From assembly GCF_900143065.1 (NCBI RefSeq), contig NZ_FRCX01000019.1:1-64000 (forward strand): a stretch of 64,000 nucleotides of DNA, in the 5' to 3' direction. A program made the translations under genes and the position numbers. Of the stretch, positions 7,953-16,270 are shown one piece after another; the stretch's first letter is position 1, and each line of letters opens with the position of its first letter. The notes under the pieces were generated by a model. It did no database searches and was not told the DNA's origin. It was given only the letters and a program-made list of their open reading frames with translations. The stretch is from Duganella sacchari (GTDB lineage: Bacteria > Pseudomonadota > Gammaproteobacteria > Burkholderiales > Burkholderiaceae_D).

Positions 7953-9344
7953 TTAGTGTCCGCCATGTCCCGACGGTTTTCGAACCGTCAGCTCGACATT
8001 TGGCTTATTCATTACCGGCATAGACTGGCCACCTGCGCTCGTGCTCCGCGACGGCTCGGGCAATGCGCCGGTCCATTCGTACGCCACTGTCCCAGCCGGA
8101 TGTTTGTACCAGCCAGGGTCAGTGTAGTCACCGCGCTTTTGCTCCTTGCGAACCTTCAACACGGTAAACATGCCGCCCATCTCAACGCCCCCGAATGGCC
8201 CTTCGCCCATCATCATCGGCAGGGTATTTTCCGGAATTGGCATCTCCATTCCACCCATCGAGCCCCCTTTGTCGCCCATGACCATGTAGTCGGGCACAAT
8301 CTTGTTAATCTTCTCGGCCACACCGCGATGGTCCACACCAATCATCGTTGGGACGCTGTGCCCCATTGCGTTCATGGTGTGATGGGACTTGTGGCAGTGG
8401 AAGGCCCAGTCGCCCAAATCAGTGGCGACAAATTCAACCGCGCGCATCTGCCCCACCGCGACGTCGGTAGTGACCTCCGGCCAGCGCGATGCTGGCGGTG
8501 TCCACCCGCCATCGGTGCCGGTGACGAAGAACTCGTGTCCATGCAAATGGATTGGGTGATTCGTCATCGTTAGGTTGCCAACACGGATGCGCACCTTATC
8601 GCCTTGACGCACGGGCATCGAGTCGATACCTGGGAAGACCCGACTGTTGAAGGTCCACAGATTGAAGTCCAGCATCGTGTTGATTTTCGGCGTATAGCTT
8701 CCAGGCTCTACGTCATAGGCGTTCAGCAGGAAGACGAAGTCGCGGTCCACTGCGTGCAGCGACGGGTCTTTCGGGTGAGTGACCCAAAAGCCCATCATCC
8801 CCATCGCCATCTGCGCCATTTCGTCGGCATGCGGGTGATACATAAACGTACCCGGACGCTTCGCAACGAACTCGTAGACAAAGGTTTTACCTGGCGCGAT
8901 ACCGGGCTGAGTAAGCCCCGTGACCCCATCCATGCCGTTGGGCAGTCGCTGACCATGCCAATGCACGCTTGTGTGCTCTGGCAGTTTGTTAGTCACGAAT
9001 ATCCGCACACGGTCACCTTCCACCACCTCGATGGTCGGCCCTGGAGATTGGCCGTTGTAGCCCCACAGGTTGGCCTTCATGCCAGGCGCAAGCTCGCGAA
9101 CCACAGGTTCAGCTACCAGGTGGAACTCTTTTACCCCACTATTCATACGCCATGGAAGCGACCAGCCATTGAGTGTCACGACCGGATTGAACGGACGGCC
9201 ATTCGGCGGCGGCGGCGGAACTTGCGTATTCGCATTGTTCATTGACATCGCTTCGGGAAGTGATGCCGCGCCAACTTTGCTTACTGCTGCGGCACTCACT
9301 GCTACCGCCCCAGCGCCCCTGAAGAAGTCTCTACGTGAAATCAT
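7953..9344 (-). CDS. copA: Multicopper oxidase, CopA family (Tat-exported)
   Basis: A protein of 463 aa. A Tat signal is present (SRRDFFRG at residues 3-10). All four copper-binding motifs are visible: HWHG (128-131), HPH (170-172), HPIHLHGH (263-270) and HCHKSHHTM (316-324). A Met-rich segment (about 355-400, MGGMEMPIPENTLPMMMG) resembles the Met loops of cuprous oxidases. It likely oxidises Cu(I) to Cu(II) in the periplasm. It is shorter than the roughly 600-aa classical CopA. The start codon overlaps the stop of the upstream outer-membrane factor gene by 4 bp (ATGA). Confidence 0.93.
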   Translation of the reverse strand: MISRRDFFRGAGAVAVSAAAVSKVGAASLPEAMSMNNANTQVPPPPPNGRPFNPVVTLNGWSLPWRMNSGVKEFHLVAEPVVRELAPGMKANLWGYNGQSPGPTIEVVEGDRVRIFVTNKLPEHTSVHWHGQRLPNGMDGVTGLTQPGIAPGKTFVYEFVAKRPGTFMYHPHADEMAQMAMGMMGFWVTHPKDPSLHAVDRDFVFLLNAYDVEPGSYTPKINTMLDFNLWTFNSRVFPGIDSMPVRQGDKVRIRVGNLTMTNHPIHLHGHEFFVTGTDGGWTPPASRWPEVTTDVAVGQMRAVEFVATDLGDWAFHCHKSHHTMNAMGHSVPTMIGVDHRGVAEKINKIVPDYMVMGDKGGSMGGMEMPIPENTLPMMMGEGPFGGVEMGGMFTVLKVRKEQKRGDYTDPGWYKHPAGTVAYEWTGALPEPSRSTSAGGQSMPVMNKPNVELTVRKPSGHGGH

Positions 9345-10714
9345 GGAATATTCCTTGTGTCGGTATTGCTCCCGCCGTTGATGGCGGATTGCAGCTTGGT
9401 CTCAGCTATCCAAAAATCGCGCTGGGTTTCGATAGCCGTGTTCACACTGTTCAATTGCTCGCGCGAGTCGGCCAGCAGTTCAAATACACTGGCCAGCATC
9501 CCGTTGTATCGCAGCAGAACTTCGTCCGAAATTTTCTTGCGAAGAGGCACGACGTCGTCTCTGTAGTGACGCGCGATGTCGTAGGTGGTGCGGTACGCCG
9601 AATAGGTCTCCCGTACTTCCGACCGGGCTCGAACTGCCGTGTCAGTGGTTCGGTGTACGGACTGCATATAGAGAGCTTCAGCGCGGGCTACTTTGGCACC
9701 GCCCCAATCGAAAATTGGAAGTTCCAACGAGACCTCGTAACCGTTCTCGCGTGGTAGACCAGTCGAGCTCTTGTTTGTATAGCCGGCGTCGAAGACATTG
9801 ACAAAGGCGGTCGCTTTGGTCAGCCCAAGCGCCGATGCCGTAGCCTCAGTTTCCCGTCGAGCCGCGAGAACGTCCAAACGCTGTGACAATGCCTGAGCTT
9901 CAGCATTGTTCATCTCCTGCGGTTGAGCTGGCAGTTCAGGCAAGCGGTCGGGCAAAACGAATTCTTGTTGTTTCCCCCAAAGGCCCAACAGGCGAATGAG
10001 CTGCTCCCTGCTGGCAATGGCTTCATGGCGAGTTCTTGCGAGCTGAGTCACGGCATCCTGATAGAAAGCACGCTCACGCGCCTGATCAAGCTTGCTCCAG
10101 TTGCCTACCTTGCTCATGCTTTCAGCCAAGTCTGACGAGGCCTCCGCAGCGCCACGAACTTGCTCCGCAAACGCTGCAGATTGTGCGGCGGCCACTGCTG
10201 TGAAGTATGCCCGACGCGTATCTGCTGCCAGTTGCACAGCCTGCGCAGCGGCGAGCAATTTCGCTTGCTCAAAGCGGCCTTTTTCAATTCTTGTCCGCAT
10301 TGGCAGCGTCAACAATCCCGCGATGTCAAACGTGACACCACGGTTGATTTCCGCGTCGCCGCCGCCGCGCACCCGGCTAAAGCTGAAGCCCGGATTACGC
10401 ATGCGGCCAGCCTGAACGAAGTCGGCTTCCGCCACCCCCAGCTCTGCAAAAGAAGCCTTCAAAGCCGAGCTATTAAGCAATGCAATCTGAACAGCTGATT
10501 CAACAGTCAATGGCTGACTTAAAAGCTCTTGCACCTTCGGATCATTGCTGCTGGCGTCCTTTGTAAATTGCACGGCCTGGCCAACCCTGTTTTTGGTAAG
10601 CGAGGAAACGTCGTTTAGTCCGCCGTCGGACGACAGGCTTGCGCACCCTGCAAGGAAAACCGCGCCCAGTCCTACAGCGGTGCGGCTGAGCAGCGGCGTA
10701 TGTAGTCGCAACAT
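9341..10714 (-). CDS. TolC-family outer membrane factor lipoprotein
   Basis: A protein of 457 aa with a lipoprotein signal (VFLAGCASL) and two OEP repeats rich in long alpha-helices, as in CusC/TolC channels. It would give the outer-membrane exit for a periplasmic or inner-membrane copper pump. No membrane-fusion protein or RND gene is present in the window, unlike cusCBA, so its partner is unclear; several copper islands carry such a lone TolC-type gene between cop genes. ATG 10714 is preceded by AAGGGGC, and the upstream stop is 1 bp away. Confidence 0.88.
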   Translation of the reverse strand: MLRLHTPLLSRTAVGLGAVFLAGCASLSSDGGLNDVSSLTKNRVGQAVQFTKDASSNDPKVQELLSQPLTVESAVQIALLNSSALKASFAELGVAEADFVQAGRMRNPGFSFSRVRGGGDAEINRGVTFDIAGLLTLPMRTRIEKGRFEQAKLLAAAQAVQLAADTRRAYFTAVAAAQSAAFAEQVRGAAEASSDLAESMSKVGNWSKLDQARERAFYQDAVTQLARTRHEAIASREQLIRLLGLWGKQQEFVLPDRLPELPAQPQEMNNAEAQALSQRLDVLAARRETEATASALGLTKATAFVNVFDAGYTNKSSTGLPRENGYEVSLELPIFDWGGAKVARAEALYMQSVHRTTDTAVRARSEVRETYSAYRTTYDIARHYRDDVVPLRKKISDEVLLRYNGMLASVFELLADSREQLNSVNTAIETQRDFWIAETKLQSAINGGSNTDTRNIP

Positions 10715-10715
10715 G

Positions 10716-11060
10716 TCATTGCCCCTTCTTATTCATGTGATGGCCCCTGTGCGGGTCCGCAGCGGGAGCCTCGGCAGGCTTGGCGGAATCCATTGGTGTT
10801 GGCGCCATCTGCATTGACGAGCCCTCGTGCGAGCCATGTTCAGCCTGGCCGGAAACGTCCGTATTGGCCTTAACCCACAACTTGTCCGGTGACGCCGTAG
10901 GTTCCACAGCTGGTTTGTAATTGCTGAAGGCTGATTGATATTGCGGCGGTGGCACTGCGGCGTTGGCATCTGTCACAGCCGTCGATACTCGAACGGGCTC
11001 CGCATAGATAGCCATAGGCGCGCTGACCACTGCAAGAAGCAGTAGACGAAAGCGTTTCAT
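10716..11060 (-). CDS. Periplasmic His/Met-rich hypothetical protein
   Basis: A protein of 114 aa with a signal peptide (cleavage after about residue 20, IYAEP). The rest is low-complexity, Pro/Ala-rich, with potential copper ligands clustered near the end (AEHGSHEGSSMQMAPTPM and DPHRGHHMNKKG). GAGGAC precedes ATG 11060. It lies immediately before the TolC-type gene. Unknown protein; probably a periplasmic copper sponge or an accessory of the efflux channel (inference from composition and context). Confidence 0.75.
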   Translation of the reverse strand: MKRFRLLLLAVVSAPMAIYAEPVRVSTAVTDANAAVPPPQYQSAFSNYKPAVEPTASPDKLWVKANTDVSGQAEHGSHEGSSMQMAPTPMDSAKPAEAPAADPHRGHHMNKKGQ

Positions 11061-11142
11061 GATTGTCCTCAAAAATGTACTGGCACCTGGAGACGTTGCC
11101 CCCTGGTGAGGCGGACGTTAGTCCGCGCAACTTCAGCGATTT

Positions 11143-11523
11143 TTAAGTGTGACGACGAGGCGGGCGCTCGAGAGTGGCGGGGATGTAAGCAGTCATCGCA
11201 GGCTCGACTGCGACAGTGGCGAAAGTGGAGAACGTGGCTGGCAATACCTCAGACGGGATGGCCGGGGGAGCTGCTGCACCCACGCAGCAGCTTGCGCAAT
11301 GGCTACATTTGCCATGTTGCGCTCCTGCGTGGTCTGATCCACCCTCGTCACAATGCTCGTGATGCGAGTCGGCATGGGCCTCAATGGCGCTTTCATCTCC
11401 GTGATGCGACGAGGAGTGAGTTTGTTCGGAACCTGGATTGCACGACATGAAAGCAACGGCTCCCCCTTGCAACGGGAGGGCTGCTATCAGAAGCCAGAGC
11501 AGGTAACGGACGAATATGCGCAT
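11143..11523 (-). CDS. Small secreted Cys/His-rich protein, first gene of cop operon
   Basis: A protein of 126 aa with an N-terminal signal segment (LLWLLIAALPLQGGAVA), a His/Glu/Asp-rich middle (HSSSHHGDE ... HADSHHEHCDE), a cysteine cluster CSHCASCCVGAAAPP, and a conserved-looking C-terminus LERPPR. The same architecture recurs in the protein at 17,192-17,596. Likely a periplasmic copper-binding or sensing protein of the operon; it recalls CopL-like or DUF2946-like small proteins, but that assignment is tentative. It is the first gene downstream of the CueR-type promoter. Confidence 0.75.
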   Translation of the reverse strand: MRIFVRYLLWLLIAALPLQGGAVAFMSCNPGSEQTHSSSHHGDESAIEAHADSHHEHCDEGGSDHAGAQHGKCSHCASCCVGAAAPPAIPSEVLPATFSTFATVAVEPAMTAYIPATLERPPRRHT

Positions 11524-11571
11524 AAGACTTGAAATGGTACCTCAGACGTTCGTAGAATGCCAAGTTTGATT

Positions 11572-11602
11572 AGGCTACACCTTCCCAGGGGAGGAAGGTC
11601 AA
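11572..11602 (-). promoter_or_regulatory. CueR/MerR-type copper-responsive promoter and operator
   Basis: On the minus strand a -35 TTGACC (11,597-11,602) and a -10 TAGCCT (11,572-11,577) are separated by exactly 19 bp, the over-long spacer that defines MerR-family promoters. Between them lies a dyad ACCTTCC-N7-GGAAGGT (11,579-11,599), which matches the CueR operator pattern upstream of copA genes. It points at the small Cys/His-rich gene and hence the whole operon down to 821. No merR/cueR gene is in the window, so the regulator must be elsewhere. Confidence 0.85.
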
Positions 11603-11642
11603 GCGAATTCCACTAGGCCACAACATTTTGTGCATCAGCCTT

Positions 11643-11657
11643 GCAACAATAGGTTGC
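11643..11657. promoter_or_regulatory. Inverted repeat GCAAC-N5-GTTGC in divergent promoter region
   Basis: A short dyad lies between the cop operon promoter and the divergent gene at 11,710. A similar dyad with a 6-bp spacer is at 16,932-16,947 upstream of the DUF305 gene. It could be a CopR or other regulator site; evidence is only the sharing of two arms. Confidence 0.25.
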
Positions 11658-11709
11658 TACTGATTAAATTGCACTGCTTCAACATTTAAAAACCACTTCT
11701 GGAGACATC

Positions 11710-12138
11710 ATGCGCCTGCCTATTTCCCTGCTCGTTTTATCCGCCATCAGCGCACCCCTTTTCGCTGCAACTCCTACGGAGACCGTAGCACAATTCCATG
11801 AGGCGCTTTCGACTGGAAAATCTGAGCAAGTGGGGGCACTACTCAGCCCTGAGATTCAAATTTACGAATCCGGCTACGTCGAACGCTCCCGCGAAGAATA
11901 TACCGGCCACCATCTCAAGGCCGATATCGAGTTCGCGAAGGCGACTAAAAATAAAGTGCTCAAGCAAAGCGAACGCATCGATGGCAAACTCGCGGTAGTC
12001 ATGCAAGAGACCGAAACGAGCGGGAAATACAAGGGCAACAGTGTTCATCTATTCGGCACAGAGACAGCACTTCTTGAAAAGCAGGGCGAAAAATGGGTCA
12101 TCGTTCACATCCATTGGTCGTCCCGCAAGTCGAAGTGA
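11710..12138 (+). CDS. Secreted NTF2/SnoaL-like (DUF4440-type) protein
   Basis: A protein of 142 aa: signal peptide (ISAPLFAA), then a cone-shaped NTF2-like fold typical of DUF4440 proteins (TETVAQFHEALSTGK near the N-terminus; KWVIVHIHWSSR at the end). Members bind small molecules or act without catalysis; no catalytic set can be named here. It is divergently transcribed from the cop operon across a 186-bp region holding the CueR-type promoter. Periplasmic location and an accessory role in copper stress are inferred. SD CTGGAGAC sits just before the ATG. Confidence 0.8.
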   Translation: MRLPISLLVLSAISAPLFAATPTETVAQFHEALSTGKSEQVGALLSPEIQIYESGYVERSREEYTGHHLKADIEFAKATKNKVLKQSERIDGKLAVVMQETETSGKYKGNSVHLFGTETALLEKQGEKWVIVHIHWSSRKSK

Positions 12139-12176
12139 TTTGTAACGCTGGCGGCATACCGCCAGCGGAGCGAAAC

Positions 12177-12521
12177 TTAGTTACGATAGAGAGGATTCGG
12201 TGCTACGTACACGCGTACACCGTGGGTGTTCACACCTTCAGGTGCAATGGCGGAGAGCTCGAAGCGGTCGCTGTCACGCAGCGTGTCGAACTGCCAAGTG
12301 AAGGTCTTGCCCTCCAGCTCGAAGGTCACGACATCACCCTTGTCGACATTGACGGATTTGGTCGCCGCCGAAATCACCACGGTGCGCGTAGCAGCTGGGG
12401 CTGAGGCTGCGCTACCGAATGCCGGGTTGGTGTGCATCTCGCCTTGGTGAGCCATTGCAGCGAACGGGGCCAGCGAAGCTACGACGAAAATTGCTGCGAT
12501 TTTGTTTTTGATGGATTGCAT
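12177..12521 (-). CDS. CzcE/CopH-family periplasmic metal-binding protein
   Basis: A protein of 114 aa: signal peptide ending AAMAHQ, then the CzcE-type domain (TKSVNVDKGDVVTFELEGKT and FTWQFDTL). CzcE and CopH bind Cu(II) with His residues in the periplasm; His near the mature N-terminus (AHQGEMH) and in NTHGV are candidates. It converges on the NTF2-like gene (38-bp gap) and has its own promoter region (12,522-12,690) containing the ATTACA direct repeat. Confidence 0.85.
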   Translation of the reverse strand: MQSIKNKIAAIFVVASLAPFAAMAHQGEMHTNPAFGSAASAPAATRTVVISAATKSVNVDKGDVVTFELEGKTFTWQFDTLRDSDRFELSAIAPEGVNTHGVRVYVAPNPLYRN

Positions 12522-12614
12522 GATTCGGTCCTTTTCTTGGGTTCGGGTTGCTGCGTTTGTGGAAGCGATGAAGCTATTCTACGGAGCCAACCCGCACACC
12601 CGAATGACCCGAAC

Positions 12615-12631
12615 ATTACATTTACATTACA
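12615..12631. promoter_or_regulatory. ATTACA direct repeat, candidate CopR-type box
   Basis: ATTACA occurs at 12,615-12,620 and 12,626-12,631, start to start 11 bp, the one-turn spacing used by OmpR-family regulators such as CopR/CusR. A single ATTACA followed by an imperfect second half is at 16,245-16,250 upstream of copR. It lies about 95-110 bp upstream of the czcE-like start and of the nuclease gene. Function as a CopR site is inference. Confidence 0.35.
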
Positions 12632-12749
12632 GCCTTTCTTGCCAAATGTTTGCTGATCGCCAGCGGTAAAGCACTACGCCAGTGATGCCGTGTACTGGGC
12701 TAGAATGCCAGGCAAGCACCTCTTCTTTTTTAGATTTTTTGGAGTCCAT

Positions 12750-14039
12750 TTGAACCTCGACGTCTCAGCGCCTACGCTAAAAGAACAGCAGCTTCTCATC
12801 GAACAATGGAAAGCTGATTCCGCAGCCACCTACCGCAGCTGGTTCCTTTGGGAGGAGCGTCTGAAAAATTTCCGCTCAATTCGACGAGGACTCCACGCCG
12901 TCGTGAAAGAGATTCGCGACGACACGTTTGGCAGTGCCTATCGGGGTTCCTCATTAGAGACTGTCGTACACTCCATCGCAGAGCAACGCCAAATTTTCAA
13001 GGGTGCCGATCACGCTTTTCTATGGAAGCCGAAACTTCGTATTCCCGACATATACGAGGACCGCAGCAATCAGATGGCGTTCGCTCAGTTTCTCGATACC
13101 TGCTTGTACTGCAGTACCGACGTCGAGGTTGTGGAGGCGGTTCGAAAACTCGACTCGCATCAAATAAAGGGCCTGGGCCCCGCTTGCGCCAACCTGCTTT
13201 ATTTCCTGCACCCCACCGTGGTCCCGCCCAACAATACGGCCATCGTGAAAGGCTTCAACGCCTTTTTCGGAGCCAACGTAAAACTGGGACGATGGAACGA
13301 ATACCTGGCAATGCGAGAGCGCGTCATTGAATTTAATACGATGCACAGAAAATGGTTGTCGAACGACTTGGGCGCTATAGCAGGATTCCTCTTCGATATC
13401 GGCTCTGGGCGGTACTCGATTGGTGCCACCAATGCAGTTTCAGTTGATTGGGAGGCCGACCTCGCCAAAGTTCATGAAGAGAGTGCGGCTGCCCATAAAG
13501 CCCGCGTGGCCGCTTCCGAGAATGACCAAAGCCATACACAGATTCAAGGGTGGCTGAGAGACTTGGGAACGTCCTTGGGCTTTCAGGTTTGGATTGCAAG
13601 CAACGATAAGGGTCGATCGTATGGAGAAGGGCGCCTTGGCCACGGGTGTTTGACCGAGCTGCCGGCGGCTATACGTGCCAGCAGCGCTCACGACACCATC
13701 GCTCTCATTGACGTGCTTTGGCTAGACCCGGCCACTGGGAAAATAACTATGGCCTTCGAAGTCGAGCACAGCACCAGTATCTACTCTGGAATCGTGCGCA
13801 TGCTCGACTTGGCGCTCGGTGTTCCGGAACATGAAGGCTCAACGTTCTTCCTGGTGGCACCTGATGCGCGTGAAACTGACGTTCGAGCGCAGTTTGCGCG
13901 ACCCGCGTTCTCACGCGTCAAAGAGCTGAATGTGCGGTATATCGGATATGGTGAGCTATCGAAGAATCGGGACGCCATTGCGCGATTTGGAAATGGAGAA
14001 AAAGCAATCCTCGCCATCTCAAAATCCCTGAACAGCTGA
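12750..14039 (+). CDS. Putative restriction-endonuclease-like protein (HhH-like plus PD-(D/E)XK-like)
   Basis: About 429 aa from a TTG at 12,750, preceded by GGAG 5 bp away; no ATG start has a comparable ribosome site. The middle contains a helix-hairpin-helix-like segment (IKGLGPACANLLYFLHP). The C-terminal third contains a nuclease-like core: IDVLWLDPATGKI followed by FEVEHSTSIYSGIVRML, the D ... E-x-E spacing of PD-(D/E)XK nucleases such as type II restriction enzymes. No methyltransferase is next to it, so it could be an orphan defence nuclease, modification-dependent, or a repair enzyme. It converges on copS (13-bp gap). Not recognised as a named family. Confidence 0.6.
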   Translation: MNLDVSAPTLKEQQLLIEQWKADSAATYRSWFLWEERLKNFRSIRRGLHAVVKEIRDDTFGSAYRGSSLETVVHSIAEQRQIFKGADHAFLWKPKLRIPDIYEDRSNQMAFAQFLDTCLYCSTDVEVVEAVRKLDSHQIKGLGPACANLLYFLHPTVVPPNNTAIVKGFNAFFGANVKLGRWNEYLAMRERVIEFNTMHRKWLSNDLGAIAGFLFDIGSGRYSIGATNAVSVDWEADLAKVHEESAAAHKARVAASENDQSHTQIQGWLRDLGTSLGFQVWIASNDKGRSYGEGRLGHGCLTELPAAIRASSAHDTIALIDVLWLDPATGKITMAFEVEHSTSIYSGIVRMLDLALGVPEHEGSTFFLVAPDARETDVRAQFARPAFSRVKELNVRYIGYGELSKNRDAIARFGNGEKAILAISKSLNS

Positions 14040-14052
14040 ACGGATCTCGCCG

Positions 14053-15468
14053 CTAGTGAAGCCCGCCTCCCGGCCCAGGGAACAACAACGAGAACTGTGT
14101 CAGTCCGCCGCGCTCGCTCGCAACATTTGCGCGCCCTCCATGCAGGCTCATAATGGACTTCACGATAGCAAGCCCTAATCCGGCAGACGATGACTGCGAA
14201 GACCTGGACCTGTCAGAGCGGTAGAACCTGTCAAACAAGCGTGGCAAATGCTCCGCCTCAATACCAGGCCCGGGATTACTCACCGATATCATGACTCCGT
14301 CTGCCATTTGATTGGCCACCATCGCGATAACGCCGCCGCGAGGTGTGTATCGAACTGCGTTCGCCACCAAATTGCTCACGGCCCGTCTCAAAAGGTGAGC
14401 ATCGGCGAGCACCGCCCCCGTCGCGACGATATCGAAGGAAATACCGGCCTCCGATGCTGGTCCTTCAAAGTACTCCGCAATCCGGGCCAACTCAGTCGCT
14501 GCATCCAGCCGTTCAGTCGTCAGCGCAATCTGGTCATGGTCAGCACGAGCCAAGAACAGCATACTCTCCACCATCCTCGCCAACCTCCCAAACTCCTCGT
14601 AATTGGACGACAGAAGGTTTTGGTATTCCTCTGACTCGCGAGGCTGCGAGAAGGCCACTTCCGTTTGCACCATCAAATTGTTCAACGGCGTGCGCAAATC
14701 ATGTGCAAGGTCATCGGCAAATTGAGAAAGGTTATTGAAGCTGCTCTGCAGCCGGTCGAGTACCTCGTTAAACGAATCAGCCAGTACTCTGAGCTCCTGT
14801 GGTGCCGAATCTACATTCAAGCGCATTTCCAAATTGTGAGCCGTCACTTGTTGAGCTTGCGCAGCCAAAGCCCTCACTTTTTGCAGGCCCTGACGGACTA
14901 GCAAGAATCCTAGTAATGCGGTCAAGGCGGCCCCCGCAAAAACTGCGGTCATTACTTTTTTACGATAGGCAGAAAGTAGGGCAGCGCGGTCGTCTGCGGT
15001 CCGAGCGATCGCGATACTAACTATCTTACCGGTGGAACCCACCATACCTTGCGCGGCAATGACGCGAAGCCGGATACCATTGGCTAGTTTTACAGGCTTC
15101 GTATCAGCCGGTGACGGCTCTACGTCAGCGGGCAATTGACTACCGTTTGGGACAAAAGACCGCTCTTCGGTGTTTTGCATCAGCAGACGCCCATCTTGGG
15201 TTTGCATCACGATGAGCAGCCCTCGGCGACTGTCCACAGCATCGAGAAAACGGTGAGGCTCGTTGCGAATGGACTCCAGGCTGGAAGTCTCCTCCAATAG
15301 GTGCCTGATTTGTAGGACCCTGCCAACCAAGTCTGTGTCGTCGCGTTCCTGCAGCTGCGTGGCAAGTGCTTGGTACAAGTAGAATCCGACTGCCGAAAAT
15401 ACCATGACAGCCACACATGCGAACAGAGCGCCAAGCTGCATGGTAAGAGAACGGCCGAACCTACTCAT
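14053..15468 (-). CDS. copS: CopS/CusS heavy-metal sensor histidine kinase
   Basis: A protein of 471 aa: TM1 (about 10-32), a periplasmic sensor region of about 130 residues, TM2 (about 170-190), HAMP, the H-box DDLAHDLRTPLNNL, N-box NLVANAVRYTP and G-box SAGLGLAIV. It would sense periplasmic Cu and phosphorylate CopR. The start overlaps the copR stop by 4 bp, the usual copRS coupling. Length is normal for the heavy-metal sensor kinase family. Confidence 0.93.
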   Translation of the reverse strand: MSRFGRSLTMQLGALFACVAVMVFSAVGFYLYQALATQLQERDDTDLVGRVLQIRHLLEETSSLESIRNEPHRFLDAVDSRRGLLIVMQTQDGRLLMQNTEERSFVPNGSQLPADVEPSPADTKPVKLANGIRLRVIAAQGMVGSTGKIVSIAIARTADDRAALLSAYRKKVMTAVFAGAALTALLGFLLVRQGLQKVRALAAQAQQVTAHNLEMRLNVDSAPQELRVLADSFNEVLDRLQSSFNNLSQFADDLAHDLRTPLNNLMVQTEVAFSQPRESEEYQNLLSSNYEEFGRLARMVESMLFLARADHDQIALTTERLDAATELARIAEYFEGPASEAGISFDIVATGAVLADAHLLRRAVSNLVANAVRYTPRGGVIAMVANQMADGVMISVSNPGPGIEAEHLPRLFDRFYRSDRSRSSQSSSAGLGLAIVKSIMSLHGGRANVASERGGLTQFSLLFPGPGGGLH

Positions 15469-16136
15469 CCTCTGTCTTCCAGAACATAGCCCATGCTCCG
15501 GATTGTGTGAATCAGCTTTGCCGGAAATGGGTCATCAATCTTTGCCCGCAGTCTTCGAACTGCGACGTCGACGACATTGGTGTCGCTATCGAAGTTCATG
15601 TCCCAGACTTGAGATGCAATGAGCGGTCGGGACAGAACCTGTCCAACTCGTTTCGACATGAGGTGAAGAAGTGCAAACTCCTTAGCCGTCAAATCAATTC
15701 GATTGCCGGCACGCGTCACTCTACGTTTGGGGACATCAATTTCCAAGTCGCCGATTTGAAATACTTCAGCTTCCTTGATAGGGCCCCGGCGTAAGAGCGT
15801 TCGAATGCGTATAAGGAGTTCTGCGAACGCGAAAGGCTTGACCAGGTAGTCATCGGCACCCAGTTCGAGTCCCTTGATTCGGTCGTCGAGCGCATCCCGC
15901 GCGGTCAGGAAAAGAACCGGCGTTTCTACCGTCTTGCGCAGCTCGGTCACGATTTGCCAACCGTCCAAGCCTGGGAGCATTACATCAAGCACTATGAGGT
16001 CGTAGTGAGCTGTGGTGGCCGCATGAAGTCCTTCAGGGCCAGTCTTTGCCCAGTCAACGACGAAGCCCGATTCCGTGAGCCCCTTTTGAATGTACTCACC
16101 GGCCTTCTGCTCGTCTTCCACTACCAATAATCTCAT
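15465..16136 (-). CDS. copR: CopR/CusR response regulator
   Basis: A protein of 223 aa, OmpR family: receiver domain with the phospho-acceptor in VLDVMLPGLDGW, the Lys in LVKPFAF, then a winged-helix DNA-binding domain (NIDLTAKEFALL-like, VDVAVRRLRAKI). The start at MRLLVVEDE was preferred over an in-frame start 16 codons upstream because family members begin here. It is cotranscribed with copS. It probably controls the czcE-like, DUF305 and neighbouring genes. Confidence 0.93.
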   Translation of the reverse strand: MRLLVVEDEQKAGEYIQKGLTESGFVVDWAKTGPEGLHAATTAHYDLIVLDVMLPGLDGWQIVTELRKTVETPVLFLTARDALDDRIKGLELGADDYLVKPFAFAELLIRIRTLLRRGPIKEAEVFQIGDLEIDVPKRRVTRAGNRIDLTAKEFALLHLMSKRVGQVLSRPLIASQVWDMNFDSDTNVVDVAVRRLRAKIDDPFPAKLIHTIRSMGYVLEDRG

Positions 16137-16270
16137 ATCACTTTCCCGCTGCAATAGACCGGACCCATTCCATCCAGATGGCAAAATGCCACGAGCGCCC
16201 CAGGTCAGTCTACATTGGAAAAGTGACGCCAGCCTAACGCCAAGATTACATTCGTGTCAGAAATGGCCGG

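Noticed and set aside
9341..10714. A complete cusCBA RND efflux operon
   Set aside because: Only the TolC-type outer-membrane component is present; no membrane-fusion or RND pump gene lies in the window.
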